DNA of 64,000 nucleotides from assembly GCA_030446625.1 (NCBI GenBank), contig JAUJMY010000005.1, positions 1 through 64,000 on the forward strand, written 5' to 3'. The notes beneath the pieces were generated by a model that was not told the DNA's origin, searched no databases, and saw nothing but the letters and a program-made list of their open reading frames with translations. Every line of letters begins with the position of its first letter. The first letter of the stretch is position 1. Of this stretch, positions 17,089 to 26,310 are shown one piece after another. The stretch is from Gaiellaceae bacterium (GTDB taxonomy: Bacteria; Actinomycetota; Thermoleophilia; Gaiellales; Gaiellaceae). The translations under genes were made by a program, and so were the position numbers.

Positions 17089-17168
17089 GCGGAGGTCGCC
17101 GCCGCGGCGTGTCCAGCAAGTGTCGAAACGTGTAACGGAAGCGTGAGCGGGCGGTAAAAAATCTGTGC

Positions 17169-17195
17169 TTGACGGCCCGAAATCGCGTGTACTAT
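17169..17195 (+). promoter_or_regulatory. Putative housekeeping promoter of the principal sigma gene
   Basis: TTGACG (17169-17174) and TACTAT (17190-17195) are separated by 15 bp, slightly shorter than the usual 16-18. An AT-rich patch (GTAAAAAATC) lies just upstream, unusual in this GC-rich window. The predicted transcript has a leader of about 90 nt before the ATG at 17291. This is the best -35/-10 pair I can see in the window. Confidence 0.6.
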
Positions 17196-17290
17196 GCCGC
17201 GCACAAAAGGAGCCGGAGGAGCGGTGCGACCCGGCTCAGCGTGTCCAGGTACCGAGTCCCCGTCCCGCCCACGCGAGAAAGCCGAGGTCA

Positions 17291-18388
<1,098 letters not shown>

Positions 18389-18390
18389 TA

Positions 18391-18417
18391 CGTGGGGGAA
18401 CCCACGGTTCCCCCACG
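18391..18417 (+). terminator. Strong hairpin after the principal sigma gene
   Basis: CGTGGGGGAACC and GGTTCCCCCACG form a perfect 12-bp stem around the loop CAC, starting 2 nt after the stop codon. A weak pyrimidine tract (CCCCCCTCCTTT) follows rather than a U-run, as is common in high-GC actinobacteria. Confidence 0.75.
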
Positions 18418-18587
18418 AGCCCCCCTCCTTTAGCCGCCGCGCGTCGCCGCGCCGCGGCGCGCCTCCCGCCGGGCTAAGCCCGGCTTCGGCTGCGTCCGTT
18501 CGCGGCTTCGCCACCGCCGATTCGTCAGTCCCCGCCGAGGAGGCCTGGCGGGCACGGCCGGAGCATGAACGTCGATCCGGGACGTTG

Positions 18588-18614
18588 GACGCGGCAATCT
18601 TCGGTTGCCGCGTC
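18588..18614. terminator. Hairpin between convergent genes
   Basis: GACGCGGCAA and TTGCCGCGTC form a 10-bp perfect stem with a 7-nt loop, TCTTCGG. It lies downstream of both the sigma gene (+) and the zinc-ribbon gene (-), so it could act in both directions. The rest of 18418-18646 holds further GC-rich inverted repeats (for example GCCGGGCTAAGCCCGGC) and no gene. Confidence 0.5.
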
Positions 18615-18646
18615 GGATGAGCTAACGGCCTCGAAGGCCGCCGGCG

Positions 18647-18829
18647 CTAGCTCGCCGGGTCGATCAGGTTCCGCTCGTCGACCCGCTCGAACGGGACGAA
18701 GAGCTTGCAGTGCGGGCACTTGAAGCCGCGGTAGCGCGGTGCCGCGCCGGCGATCAGCTCGGCCGTGAACGGCTTCCGGCAGTGCGGACAGGTGACGTCG
18801 TAGGTCGAGATCTGCGGCGCCTCGCTCAC
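18647..18829 (-). CDS. Small zinc-ribbon protein, 60 residues
   Basis: A 60-residue protein with two CxxC pairs 24 residues apart (CPHCRKPF and CPHCKLFVPF), the pattern of a small zinc ribbon. The N-terminus MSEAPQISTYDVTCPHC and the C-terminus VPFERVDERNLIDPAS look like a genuine conserved small protein rather than a chance frame. It could bind nucleic acid or act as a chaperone-like zinc protein. It diverges from the aquaporin gene with 74 bp between the starts. No clear Shine-Dalgarno sequence is visible. Function unknown. Confidence 0.72.
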   Translation of the reverse strand: MSEAPQISTYDVTCPHCRKPFTAELIAGAAPRYRGFKCPHCKLFVPFERVDERNLIDPAS

Positions 18830-18890
18830 GTCTCGCCAACGTACCAGAGAGGCTTCGGGCGCCCGCCGAAGGGCCGTCCGGGAGCGGCTC

Positions 18891-18896
18891 TAGGCT
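18891..18896 (+). promoter_or_regulatory. Putative leaderless -10 box (TAGGCT)
   Basis: TAGGCT ends 7 nt before the GTG of the aquaporin gene. The 20-bp region around it (TAGGCT, GC-rich spacer, GTGGAG) is nearly the same as at 16191, upstream of the Asparaginase_II gene. Confidence 0.5.
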
Positions 18897-18903
18897 GCGG
18901 CGG

Positions 18904-19638
18904 GTGGAGTACGACGCCCTTCGCCGCGCCGTCGCCGAGTTCGTCGGCACCTTCGCCCTCGTCTTCGTCGGCATCCTCGCCGTCGCGCTCGCCGACGACG
19001 GCGGCGGCCTCGTCGGCGTCGCGCTCGCGCACGGCCTCGTCATCGCCGTGATGGTCTCCGCCGTCGGTCACATCTCCGGCGCACACTTCAACCCCGCCGT
19101 CACGGCCGCTCTGCTCGTGACGCGACGCATCGCACCGGCGCTCGCGGCGGTCTACCTCGCGGCGCAGCTCGCGGCGGCCGTCCTCGGGGCGCTCCTCGTG
19201 CGCGTCGTCGCTGGCGTCGAGGCGGTGGAGGCCGGGACGCCGCGCCTCTTCGGCGGCTACGGCTGGGGCGACGCCGTCGTCCTCGAAGCCGTGCTGACGT
19301 TCTTCCTCGTGTGGGTGGTGTTCGCCACGGCGGTCGATCCGCGGGGGACGTTCAAGTCGATCGCGGGCCTCGCGATCGGCCTCACGATCACGCTCGACAT
19401 CCTCGCCGGTGGCCCGCTCACGGGCGCCGCGATGAACCCCGCGCGCGCGCTCGGTCCGGAGCTCGTCGGCGGCGTGTGGGACGACGCGCTCGTGTACTGG
19501 ATCGGGCCGCTCGTCGGCGCCGCCGCCGCCGCGCTCGCGTACGAGTACCTCTACCTCCGCCCGCTCGCGCCGATCCCGATCGGTCCCGAGGAGACGGGCG
19601 TGCTCGAGCCGCGACCGGGTGAGACGGCGGCCTCCTAA
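18904..19638 (+). CDS. Aquaporin / glycerol facilitator (MIP family)
   Basis: A 244-residue channel with six membrane helices and two half-helices. The two signature boxes are present: SGAHFNPAVTAAL (first NPA) and TGAAMNPARALGP (second NPA). The segment AEFVGTFALVFVGILAV is the family's conserved first helix. It conducts water or small neutral solutes across the plasma membrane. The selectivity-filter residues cannot be placed confidently by eye, so water and glycerol specificity are not separated here. Its last codons overlap the convergent phosphatase gene by 4 bp. Confidence 0.93.
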   Translation: MEYDALRRAVAEFVGTFALVFVGILAVALADDGGGLVGVALAHGLVIAVMVSAVGHISGAHFNPAVTAALLVTRRIAPALAAVYLAAQLAAAVLGALLVRVVAGVEAVEAGTPRLFGGYGWGDAVVLEAVLTFFLVWVVFATAVDPRGTFKSIAGLAIGLTITLDILAGGPLTGAAMNPARALGPELVGGVWDDALVYWIGPLVGAAAAALAYEYLYLRPLAPIPIGPEETGVLEPRPGETAAS

Positions 19639-20216
19639 AGTGCCAGCGCCTCGATGCGGGCCGCGGCTCGCGCCAGCGCCGGCTCGTCGAACATGTACGG
19701 CGTCGCGTTGCCGAGCGCGTGGACCGGCCCGTCGAGCTCGTCCGAGCCCGCGGCCGCGTTGATCGCGTACCGGAGCGGGATCTCGTGGCAGACGACGAGC
19801 ACCCAGCGCTCGGGTCGCTCGAGCAGGCGCCGGTACGCGCGGGCGTAGCGGAGCCCGGCGCCGTCCAGGCTCTCGCCGCCCGGGAACCGGTCCTTCCGCG
19901 AGCGCCCGCGCTTCCAGGCGCGGTAGTCGTCGATCGAGCGCCCTTCGAGCTCGCCGACGTCGATGTCGTCGAGTAGCGGCTCGACCTCGAACGGAACGTC
20001 ACGCCCGGCGAGGGCGAGCTCCGCCGTGAGCCGCGTCCGCGGGAATCGCGTGTGGACGCAGAGCTCGAGCGGGACGTGCGCGAGCTGGATCGCGAGCCGC
20101 CGCGCCTCCTCCGCTCCCTGCTCCGTCAGCGGGACGTCGACAGCCGGGTCGCCGTTGACCCGCTGCTCGAGATTGAGCACCGACTGCGCGTGCCGCGCGA
20201 TCACGAAGAGGCGCAT
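19635..20216 (-). CDS. Histidine phosphatase family protein (phosphoglycerate mutase-like)
   Basis: 193 residues from the ATG at 20216 (MRLFVIARHAQS). The catalytic RHG-like motif is ARHAQSVLN, where His accepts the phosphate. The segment LTEQGAEEARRLA follows, and the second catalytic histidine is in VVCHEIPLR. The pattern is that of broad-specificity phosphatases in the histidine phosphatase superfamily rather than glycolytic mutase. The downstream start is preferred over the ATG at 20234 because CAGAAT seven nucleotides before it resembles a leaderless -10. Substrate unknown. Confidence 0.85.
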   Translation of the reverse strand: MRLFVIARHAQSVLNLEQRVNGDPAVDVPLTEQGAEEARRLAIQLAHVPLELCVHTRFPRTRLTAELALAGRDVPFEVEPLLDDIDVGELEGRSIDDYRAWKRGRSRKDRFPGGESLDGAGLRYARAYRRLLERPERWVLVVCHEIPLRYAINAAAGSDELDGPVHALGNATPYMFDEPALARAAARIEALAL

Positions 20217-20219
20217 GCG

Positions 20220-20229
20220 TACGATTCTG
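20220..20229. promoter_or_regulatory. Two overlapping divergent leaderless -10 boxes
   Basis: On the plus strand TACGAT (20220-20225) ends 7 nt before the ATG of the HMA-domain gene. On the minus strand CAGAAT (20229-20224) ends 7 nt before the ATG of the phosphatase gene. The two boxes overlap by two bases, so the start codons are only about 16 bp apart and polymerase could occupy only one at a time. Confidence 0.45.
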
Positions 20230-20232
20230 GCC

Positions 20233-20481
20233 ATGGCGACGGAGGTGACGTTCGAGGTGGAGCAGGCAGGCTGCTCCTCGTGCGCCGCCCGCGTGCGCTC
20301 CGCGCTCGAGCCGCTCGCTCGCGTCGGTGCGATCGCCGTCGACGTGGAGGCAGACGCCGCGACCGTGCGCTGCAGCGCCGACGCGCTCTCCGAGGCGGCG
20401 GTGAACGCCGTGCTCGCCGACGCGTCCGACGGCGCCGGTCACGCGTACCGCGTCCGTCCCGGCTCCTGGCGCACGACCTGA
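20233..20481 (+). CDS. Heavy-metal-associated (HMA) domain protein, copper chaperone-like
   Basis: An 82-residue protein that is essentially one ferredoxin-like HMA domain: VTFEVEQAGCSSCAARVRSALEPL, then a second strand IAVDVEADAATVRCSA. The metal-binding pair is CSSC, a variant of the usual MxCxxC with glycine before the first cysteine. The C-terminal extension (HAYRVRPGSWRTT) overlaps the next gene. Small HMA proteins deliver Cu(I) to ATPases, but no copper ATPase lies nearby. It overlaps the start of the large membrane protein gene. Confidence 0.78.
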   Translation: MATEVTFEVEQAGCSSCAARVRSALEPLARVGAIAVDVEADAATVRCSADALSEAAVNAVLADASDGAGHAYRVRPGSWRTT

Positions 20482-22640
20482 CGCGCACGCGCTCGTGGGC
20501 CGCACTGAGGCGCGTCGCGGCGCGGGGCTCGACGCGCGCGGGTGCGGCGCTCCTCCTGCTGGTCGGGCTCGGTGCGGCCGCGATCGCATCGCAGACGGGC
20601 CGCGTCGGCGACTGGGCGGTGATGAGCGACGAGTTGATGTACGCGAAGCTCGCGACCGCGTTCGCGGAGACGCTTTCGCCGCTCCCGTCGCTGCACGGCG
20701 AGCACGTCCCCGTCCTGAACGTCCTCTATCCGCTGCTCCTGGCGCCGCTCTACGGGATGCTCGACCCGCCCGACGCGTTCCGGGCCGCGCACACCCTGAA
20801 CGGGGTCGTGATCGCGACCGCCGCGATCCCGGCGTACCTGCTGGCCCGGCAGGTGCTCGCGCGGGCGTGGGCGCTCGCGGTCGCCGCCGTGTCGATCGCG
20901 CTGCCGTGGATCGTCCTCGGCGGGTTCCTGATGTCGGAGGTCGTCGCGTACCCGGCCTTCCTGTGGGCGGTCCTCGCGGTGCAGCGCTCGCTCGCGGAGC
21001 CGAGCGTCAGGAGCGACGCGCTCGCGCTCGCCGCGCTCGTCGTCGCAGTCCTCGCGCGGGTGCAGTTCGCCGCGCTCGCCGTCGTCGTGCCGCTCGTCGT
21101 CGTCCTGCACGAAGCCGGGTACGCGGTCGCGACGGCGCCCGTCCGTCGCCGCGTCGCGCTCCGAGACGGTTTCGCGGCGGCGCTCGCGCGGCACCGCGTC
21201 CTCGCGGTCTTCTACGCAGCCGCGGCTGCCGTCGCGGCCGCCCTCGCAGCGCGGGGCGCCCTCGGCCGGTCGGTCGGCACGTACGCGGCGGCGACGGAAG
21301 GACCGCTGCTGCCCGACGGACTCTGGCGCGCGGCGGCCGTCCATCTCGACGTCGTCGCGGTCGGCGTCGGCGTCGCGCCGCTGCTTCTCGGTGCCGCCTG
21401 GGCGGCGACGACGTGCATCCGTCCGTCCGCCAAGCGCGAGCACGCGCTCGCGGTACTGAGCGTCGTGCTCGTCGCCGCGCTCTCGCTGCAGGTCGCTTCG
21501 TTCGACCTCCGGTTCGGCGGGCCCGACGTGGTGCGCGACCGCTACCTGTTCTACGTGGCTCCGCTCCTGCTGATCTGCGCGACGGCGGGCGCTCTCCAGG
21601 GGCGCGCGCGTTGGGTCGCGGTGCCCGCGGCCGCCGCGTTCTTCGCCGTCACCGTGCGCGATCACGCGTTCGCCACGTTCCGGGGCGTGCACGCCGACAC
21701 CCCCGCCTCCGTCCTGAACGACGGCCTGCTCGCACAGGCGGGATCGTTGTCGCCGCAGACGTTCGTCGCGGTCGGCGGGTTGCTCCTCGGCGTCCTGCTC
21801 GCGGCTGCGACGGCGGTTCTGCCGGGACGCGTGGTCGCCGGTGCGTTGCTCGCGCTCGTGCTCGTCTTCTCCGCGGCCACGGCCCGGCACGCGTTCGAGC
21901 GCGTCTTCGCGAGCCCGGGCCTCAGCGGGCGCCCGATGCTCGGCGCCGAAGGAGTCGTGCTGCAGTGGGTGGATGCGATGCTGCCGCGTCGCGCAGCGGC
22001 GGCGATCCTGCCGTACCCGACGGCGGAGAGCCCGGAGCCGCTGTGGTGGGACGTCGAGTTCTGGAACCGGACGGTGAAGCGCGCGTTCGTCGACGCGCGG
22101 GGGCGGTACTCGTACACGCCGTTCCCGACCGACGCGTTGCGCGTCGACTTCCGTACCGGCAGCGTCACGACGCCGACCGACGCGCCGCGGTATGTCGTCG
22201 TCGCCGAGAACGAGAGCCGGTTCCGGCTGGCCGGGCCCCGCCTCGGGGCTAACCTCGGGCTCGAGATCGTCGACGCGCAGGTTCCGTACCGGGCGGACTG
22301 GGCGACGCGCGGCGCGGGCGCCGGAGGTTCCATTCGCCCAAGGACGCCGGTGACGGTCCGCGTCTTCTCGCGTCCGGGGGAGCCGGCGACCAGCGTCGCG
22401 CTCGAGCTCGTGCTCACGGCGCCGGTCGGGACGGCACCCGGCTACCGCGTCGACGCCGGAACCTCCCGCCGCGAAGGACGGATCCCGGGCGGCGCAACCG
22501 AGACCGTGCAGCTCGAGCTCTGCGTGCCGGGAGGCGGCTTTGCCGACGCCGTCCTCGTCAGCGAGCGAGCTGGCGCGGCGTCGGCCGCTGGCATCCTCGC
22601 GATCCAGACGACGCGGACGGAAGAGGGCTGTATCCGCTAG
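20478..22640 (+). CDS. Large membrane protein, GT-C glycosyltransferase-like
   Basis: About 720 residues; the start is uncertain because no ATG, GTG or TTG lies at the natural N-terminus, and the CTG at 20478 (overlapping the HMA stop codon) is only the best-placed candidate. There are roughly 11 transmembrane helices between the N-terminus and residue ~480, then a long extracytoplasmic domain. The first extracellular loop has an acidic pair in MSDELMYAKLATAF, the position of the catalytic Asp/Glu in GT-C enzymes such as PMT/ArnT. Such enzymes transfer sugars from polyprenyl-phosphate donors to envelope acceptors. No closer assignment is possible by eye. Confidence 0.65.
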   Translation: MTRTRSWAALRRVAARGSTRAGAALLLLVGLGAAAIASQTGRVGDWAVMSDELMYAKLATAFAETLSPLPSLHGEHVPVLNVLYPLLLAPLYGMLDPPDAFRAAHTLNGVVIATAAIPAYLLARQVLARAWALAVAAVSIALPWIVLGGFLMSEVVAYPAFLWAVLAVQRSLAEPSVRSDALALAALVVAVLARVQFAALAVVVPLVVVLHEAGYAVATAPVRRRVALRDGFAAALARHRVLAVFYAAAAAVAAALAARGALGRSVGTYAAATEGPLLPDGLWRAAAVHLDVVAVGVGVAPLLLGAAWAATTCIRPSAKREHALAVLSVVLVAALSLQVASFDLRFGGPDVVRDRYLFYVAPLLLICATAGALQGRARWVAVPAAAAFFAVTVRDHAFATFRGVHADTPASVLNDGLLAQAGSLSPQTFVAVGGLLLGVLLAAATAVLPGRVVAGALLALVLVFSAATARHAFERVFASPGLSGRPMLGAEGVVLQWVDAMLPRRAAAAILPYPTAESPEPLWWDVEFWNRTVKRAFVDARGRYSYTPFPTDALRVDFRTGSVTTPTDAPRYVVVAENESRFRLAGPRLGANLGLEIVDAQVPYRADWATRGAGAGGSIRPRTPVTVRVFSRPGEPATSVALELVLTAPVGTAPGYRVDAGTSRREGRIPGGATETVQLELCVPGGGFADAVLVSERAGAASAAGILAIQTTRTEEGCIR

Positions 22641-22707
22641 GCACCGCGACGAAAGAGTGCGGGTATCCGCACTGTCGCGCGCGGCGCCGTCGGCTAGCGT
22701 CGCGCCG

Positions 22708-24183
22708 ATGAACGCTCGTGCCGCCGGCGCAGCCGCGCCGAACCCGTGGATCGTCCTCGTCCTGGTCTGCCTCGCGCAGTTCATGGTCATCCTCGACGCG
22801 ACGATCGTGAACGTCGCGCTGCCCTCGATTCAGGACGACCTCGGCATGGCGCCGTCGAACCTCCAGTGGGTCGTGAACTCGTACACGCTGCTGTTCGGCG
22901 GCTTCCTGCTGCTCGGCGGGCGCGCGGGTGACCTGATCGGGCGCAAGCGCGTCTTCCTGGCCGGCGTGATCCTCTTCACCGTCGCGTCGATCGTGTGCGG
23001 CCTCGCACAGAGCGAGACTGCGTTGATCGTGGCGCGCGGCGCGCAGGGCCTCGGAGCCGCGCTGATCTCGCCCGCCGCGCTCTCGATCGTGACGACGACC
23101 TTCGCGGAGGGCGCGCAGCGGACGAAGGCGATGGGCGTCTGGGCCGCGATCGCCGTCGGCGGCGGTGCCGTCGGGCTGCTGCTCGGCGGCATCCTGACGG
23201 AGACGCTCTCGTGGCCGTGGATCTTCTTCGTCAACGCGCCGGTCGGGATCGCCGCGTTCATCCTCTCGCTGCGCCTCGTCCCGGAGTCGAAGGACGAGCA
23301 GGCGCACCGCAGCTTCGACCTCGCGGGCGCCGTCACCGTCACCGCTGGCCTGATCGCGCTCGTGTGGGGGATCGTCCGCTCCGGCGAGTTCGGCTGGGGC
23401 TCGGCGCAGGTGATCGGCTCGCTCGTCGCGGCGGCCGTCCTGCTCGTCGCGTTCCTCGTGATCGAGCACCGCTCTCCCGAGCCGCTCGTCCGCCTCTCGA
23501 TTTTCTCCGTCCGCACGATCCGGGGAGCGAACGTCGCGATGTTCATCGTCGCTGCGGGCCTCTTCGCGATGTTCTTCTTCAACACCCTCTACCTCCAGCG
23601 CGTGCTCGGGTACTCGCCACTCGACGCGGGACTTGCATTCCTCCCGTTCACGCTCGGGATCATCATCGGCGCGGGGCTCTCCCAACGGCTCCTGCCCGCG
23701 ATTGGCGCCCGCGAGGTGCCGCTGCTCGGGCTCGTCCTCGCCGCGGCCGGCGTGCTCCTCTTCCTGCGACTTACCGCCGACGGCGCGTCGTACTGGCTCG
23801 ACCTCCTGCCCGGGATCATGCTGACGTCGATCGGCATGGGCCTGACGTTCGTCCCGGTGACGCTGATCGCGACGAGCGGGATTCCACACGCCGACGCCGG
23901 CCTCGCCTCGGGGCTCTTCAACACCTCGCAGCAGATCGGCGGCGCGCTCGGACTCGCCCTGCTCTCGACGATCGCGACGAGCAAGACGACCGGCGTCACC
24001 GAAAATCTGGGCCGGCGTCCCAGCGAGGCGGACACCGCGAGCGCGTTGGTCGACGGCTTCCACCTCTCGTGGATCGGCACCGCCGCGCTGCTCGTCGCCG
24101 GCGCGTTGCTGATCCTTGCGCTCCTGCGCCGCCGCGACGTCGTCGCCGCGAGCCACGGCGAGGCCGTCCCCGTCGCCGCGTAG
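22708..24183 (+). CDS. MFS drug exporter, DHA2 family (EmrB/QacA-like, 14 helices)
   Basis: 491 residues from the ATG at 22708, which has TAGCGT seven nucleotides upstream. The first helix carries motif D1-like LAQFMVILDATIVNVALPSIQDDLG, followed by motif A (GGRAGDLIGRKRVF) and motif C-like segments (GGGAVGLLLGGILTETLSWPWIFFVNAPVG). About 14 membrane helices, typical of the DHA2 family of proton-coupled multidrug exporters. It ends with a basic tail. There is no adjacent TetR/MarR regulator, which is unusual for this family. Substrate unknown. Confidence 0.92.
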   Translation: MNARAAGAAAPNPWIVLVLVCLAQFMVILDATIVNVALPSIQDDLGMAPSNLQWVVNSYTLLFGGFLLLGGRAGDLIGRKRVFLAGVILFTVASIVCGLAQSETALIVARGAQGLGAALISPAALSIVTTTFAEGAQRTKAMGVWAAIAVGGGAVGLLLGGILTETLSWPWIFFVNAPVGIAAFILSLRLVPESKDEQAHRSFDLAGAVTVTAGLIALVWGIVRSGEFGWGSAQVIGSLVAAAVLLVAFLVIEHRSPEPLVRLSIFSVRTIRGANVAMFIVAAGLFAMFFFNTLYLQRVLGYSPLDAGLAFLPFTLGIIIGAGLSQRLLPAIGAREVPLLGLVLAAAGVLLFLRLTADGASYWLDLLPGIMLTSIGMGLTFVPVTLIATSGIPHADAGLASGLFNTSQQIGGALGLALLSTIATSKTTGVTENLGRRPSEADTASALVDGFHLSWIGTAALLVAGALLILALLRRRDVVAASHGEAVPVAA

Positions 24184-24254
24184 CGGCGGAGCGCCACTAC
24201 AGCGTCGACGCAACCGGGGCGGAGCGTCGGCGCTGGCCGTTCGCTAGGCCGCCG

Positions 24255-25082
24255 TCACGGCAGTCGGCGGTCGAGCCAGTCGCGCACGGTACGCCAGGCC
24301 TTCGACGTCGGGTCGAGATGCTCGAAGTGGCCGTGGCGCGGATGGACGACGAGCTCGACGTCGTCTCCGGCGACGGCGGCGCGGTGCGCGTACTCCTGGC
24401 TGATCGACGCGGGGACGATGTCGTCGCGCCCGCCGTGCACCAACAGCTGCGGCACCTCGAGCGGGAGGAGCTGCGCGGGTGAGGCGGTGTCGTACCGGTC
24501 GGGCAGGGCGGCGGGGGAGCCCCCCAGCAGCTCGGCCACGGCGCCGCGGCCCAGGCCCAGCTCCGCGGCGCGGTGCAGATCGACGACGCCGGCCTGCGAG
24601 ACTGCGTGCGTCACCGGCACGCGCGGCTCCGTCTCGCGCCGTGCCGCCCATAGCGCCAGATGCCCCCCCGCGGAGTGACCGATCGTCACCACCCGCGAAG
24701 GGTCGACGCCGAGATCGGCCACTGCGTCGAGGCCCGCCGCGACGTCGAAGAACGTCTCGGGCCAGCCGCCGGTGGGGACGCGGCGGTACTCGAGGTTCCA
24801 CACCGGCAGGCCGGCGCGCGCGAGGTCGGCGCAGATCGCGTCCATCAGCCGCCGGTCGTACCGCTCGCGCCAGAAGCCGCCGTGGAGTACCACGGCGACG
24901 CCCTGCCGCGCCTCGCCGGCCGGCAAAAAGAGCTCGCCGTGCTGGTCGGGATGGTCTCCGTAGCGGTGCGTCTGACGCCTCGTCGCGACCCCCTCGCATC
25001 TCGTCTGGGCCCGGACGGCGGACGTGCCGCAGCGCCGCCGTTGTAGGCTGTTCCCATGTGTCGAAGCATCCACACGCTCCAC
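24255..25082 (-). CDS. Alpha/beta hydrolase, esterase/lipase (BD-FAE/kynurenine formamidase-like)
   Basis: Up to 275 residues; the conserved part starts near residue 38. The oxyanion motif is VVLHGGFWRERYD (HGGxW), the nucleophile motif GHSAGGHLALWAA gives Ser, the acid is probably in GGRDDIVP, and the histidine in HPRHGHFEHL. HGGFW plus GHSAGG places it with the esterase/kynurenine formamidase-like group. The ATG at 25082 overlaps the divergent DUF2277 gene by 27 bp and is probably too far upstream, but no better in-frame start is obvious. Substrate unknown; the 5' partial gene at the window's left edge is kynureninase-like, though 24 kb away. Confidence 0.85.
   Translation of the reverse strand: MERVDASTHGNSLQRRRCGTSAVRAQTRCEGVATRRQTHRYGDHPDQHGELFLPAGEARQGVAVVLHGGFWRERYDRRLMDAICADLARAGLPVWNLEYRRVPTGGWPETFFDVAAGLDAVADLGVDPSRVVTIGHSAGGHLALWAARRETEPRVPVTHAVSQAGVVDLHRAAELGLGRGAVAELLGGSPAALPDRYDTASPAQLLPLEVPQLLVHGGRDDIVPASISQEYAHRAAVAGDDVELVVHPRHGHFEHLDPTSKAWRTVRDWLDRRLP
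25044..25049 (+). promoter_or_regulatory. Putative leaderless -10 box (TAGGCT)
   Basis: TAGGCT ends 6 nt before the ATG of the DUF2277 gene, again without a Shine-Dalgarno sequence. Confidence 0.45.
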
Positions 25083-25325
25083 AATTTCGAGCCGCCGGCG
25101 ACAGAGGACGAGGTGCGCGCGGCGGCGCTCCAGTACGTCCGCAAGGTCAGCGGGTTCACGAAGCCGTCGCGCGCGAACGCGGAGGCGTTCGAGCGCGCGG
25201 TCGAGACGGTGACGGCCGCGACCGGGCAGCTGCTGCGGGAGCTCGTGACGACGGCCTCGCCGAAGGACCGCGAGACCGAGGCGGCGAAGGCGCGCGCCCG
25301 CCGCGCGCAGCGCGACGCGGCCTAG
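25056..25325 (+). CDS. DUF2277 family protein
   Basis: An 89-residue protein beginning MCRSIHTLHNFEPPAT and continuing EVRAAALQYVRKVSGFTKPS, the hallmark of the DUF2277 family, which is widespread in actinobacteria and has no known function. The N-terminal cysteine (Cys2) and the histidine pair (H6, H9) are conserved and suggest metal or cofactor binding, but this is inference. The C-terminus is helical and charged (ETEAAKARARRAQRD). The start is fixed both by the conserved N-terminus and by the TAGGCT box. Confidence 0.9.
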   Translation: MCRSIHTLHNFEPPATEDEVRAAALQYVRKVSGFTKPSRANAEAFERAVETVTAATGQLLRELVTTASPKDRETEAAKARARRAQRDAA

Positions 25326-25364
25326 CGCCGCTCCGAGTGCAGCCCTAGGCCGGTGCTCGCGAGC

Positions 25365-25736
25365 TTACGCAGCCGGAGCCGGGGCGGCCGGGTCCTGCTG
25401 CCACAGACCGAACTCGTTCCCGTGCGGGTCCCTGCACGTCACGAACCAGCCCGTCGCCGGCACCGGCTGTGGCTCGTCGGCCTCGCCGCCGAGTTCCCGG
25501 ACGCGGGCCGCGCCGTCGTTGGCGTCGTCGACGTCGAAGTACGCGCGCGCTCCGCGCTTCCCGGGGCCCTCCATGCCGCTGATCGCCGCGCCGGTCACGT
25601 CCGTGATCTGCGTCAGGTGGTAGTCGACTCCCTCCTGGAAAGGGTCGAACTGCCAGCCGAAGAGCGAGCCCCAGAACTCGCGAGCGCTCGCTGTGTCGTC
25701 GGCCGGGATCTCGAGGTGCACGATCTGTCCGGGCAT
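25365..25736 (-). CDS. VOC-family (glyoxalase/bleomycin-resistance-like) protein
   Basis: 123 residues from the ATG at 25736, placed after AGGAGGGACT, a good ribosome-binding site. It is a single VOC unit pair: PGQIVHLEIPADDTASAREFWGSLFGWQF and GWFVTCRDPHGNEFGLWQQD. The family has a metal site made of His/Glu residues; HLEI and GNEFGLW supply likely ligands. Members act as dioxygenases, glyoxalases, or drug-binding proteins, and the VOC fold alone does not predict the substrate. It is divergent from another VOC-like gene at 25819. Confidence 0.85.
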   Translation of the reverse strand: MPGQIVHLEIPADDTASAREFWGSLFGWQFDPFQEGVDYHLTQITDVTGAAISGMEGPGKRGARAYFDVDDANDGAARVRELGGEADEPQPVPATGWFVTCRDPHGNEFGLWQQDPAAPAPAA

Positions 25737-25818
25737 AGTCCCTCCTGTTCGCGATTGTGCGGTCACCCATTAGACCGCACTCTCGCCGAAGATCTCATCG
25801 ACTCGGAAAGGACGCGCG

Positions 25819-26292
25819 ATGCAGAAGATCACGCCCTGCCTGTGGTTCGACACCGAAGCCGAAGAGGCGGCGAGGTTCTACACGTCGGTGTTCCCGAACT
25901 CGCGGATCCTCGACATCGGCTACTACGGCGAGGCCGGCCCCCGTGAGGCGGGCATGGTGCTCGCGGTCGACTTCGAGCTCGACGGACAGAAGTTCGTCGC
26001 CTTGAACGGGGGGCCGGAGTTCACCTTCGACGAGGCGGTCTCGTTCCAGGTGTACTGCGAGGACCAGGCAGAGACGGACCGGTACTGGGCCGCGCTCTCC
26101 GAGGGCGGCGAGGAAAGTGCGTGCGGGTGGCTGAAGGACAAGTTCGGCCTCGCGTGGCAGATCGTCCCGACGCGGCTCCGCGAGCTCCTCGCCGATCCGG
26201 ACCCGGAGAGGGCGCAGCGTGCGATGGCCGCGATGCTGACCATGAGGAAGATCCAGATCGACGAGGTCGAGCGCGCCGCGGCGCAGGTCTAG
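25819..26292 (+). CDS. VOC-superfamily protein, PhnB/3-demethylubiquinone methyltransferase-like
   Basis: A 157-residue protein matching the PhnB-like (glyoxalase-fold) group often labelled 3-demethylubiquinone-9 3-methyltransferase. It starts MQKITPCLWFDTEAEEAARFYTSVFPNS and has VALNGGPEFTFDEAVSFQVYCEDQAETDRYW and GWLKDKFGLAWQIVPTRL, all typical of the family. No methyltransferase motif is present, so the common database name is misleading. A good ribosome-binding site (GGAAAGGACG) precedes the ATG. The physiological role is unknown. Confidence 0.87.
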   Translation: MQKITPCLWFDTEAEEAARFYTSVFPNSRILDIGYYGEAGPREAGMVLAVDFELDGQKFVALNGGPEFTFDEAVSFQVYCEDQAETDRYWAALSEGGEESACGWLKDKFGLAWQIVPTRLRELLADPDPERAQRAMAAMLTMRKIQIDEVERAAAQV

Positions 26293-26310
26293 AGACGATG
26301 GCGCCTCCGT

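Noticed and set aside
20439-22790. 783-codon antisense frame over the membrane protein gene
   Set aside because: Arg/Glu/Gln-rich translation typical of antisense frames in high-GC genes; no motif and no start signal.
22558-24213. 551-codon antisense frame over the DHA2 exporter
   Set aside because: Same antisense artefact; the plus strand has all MFS motifs.
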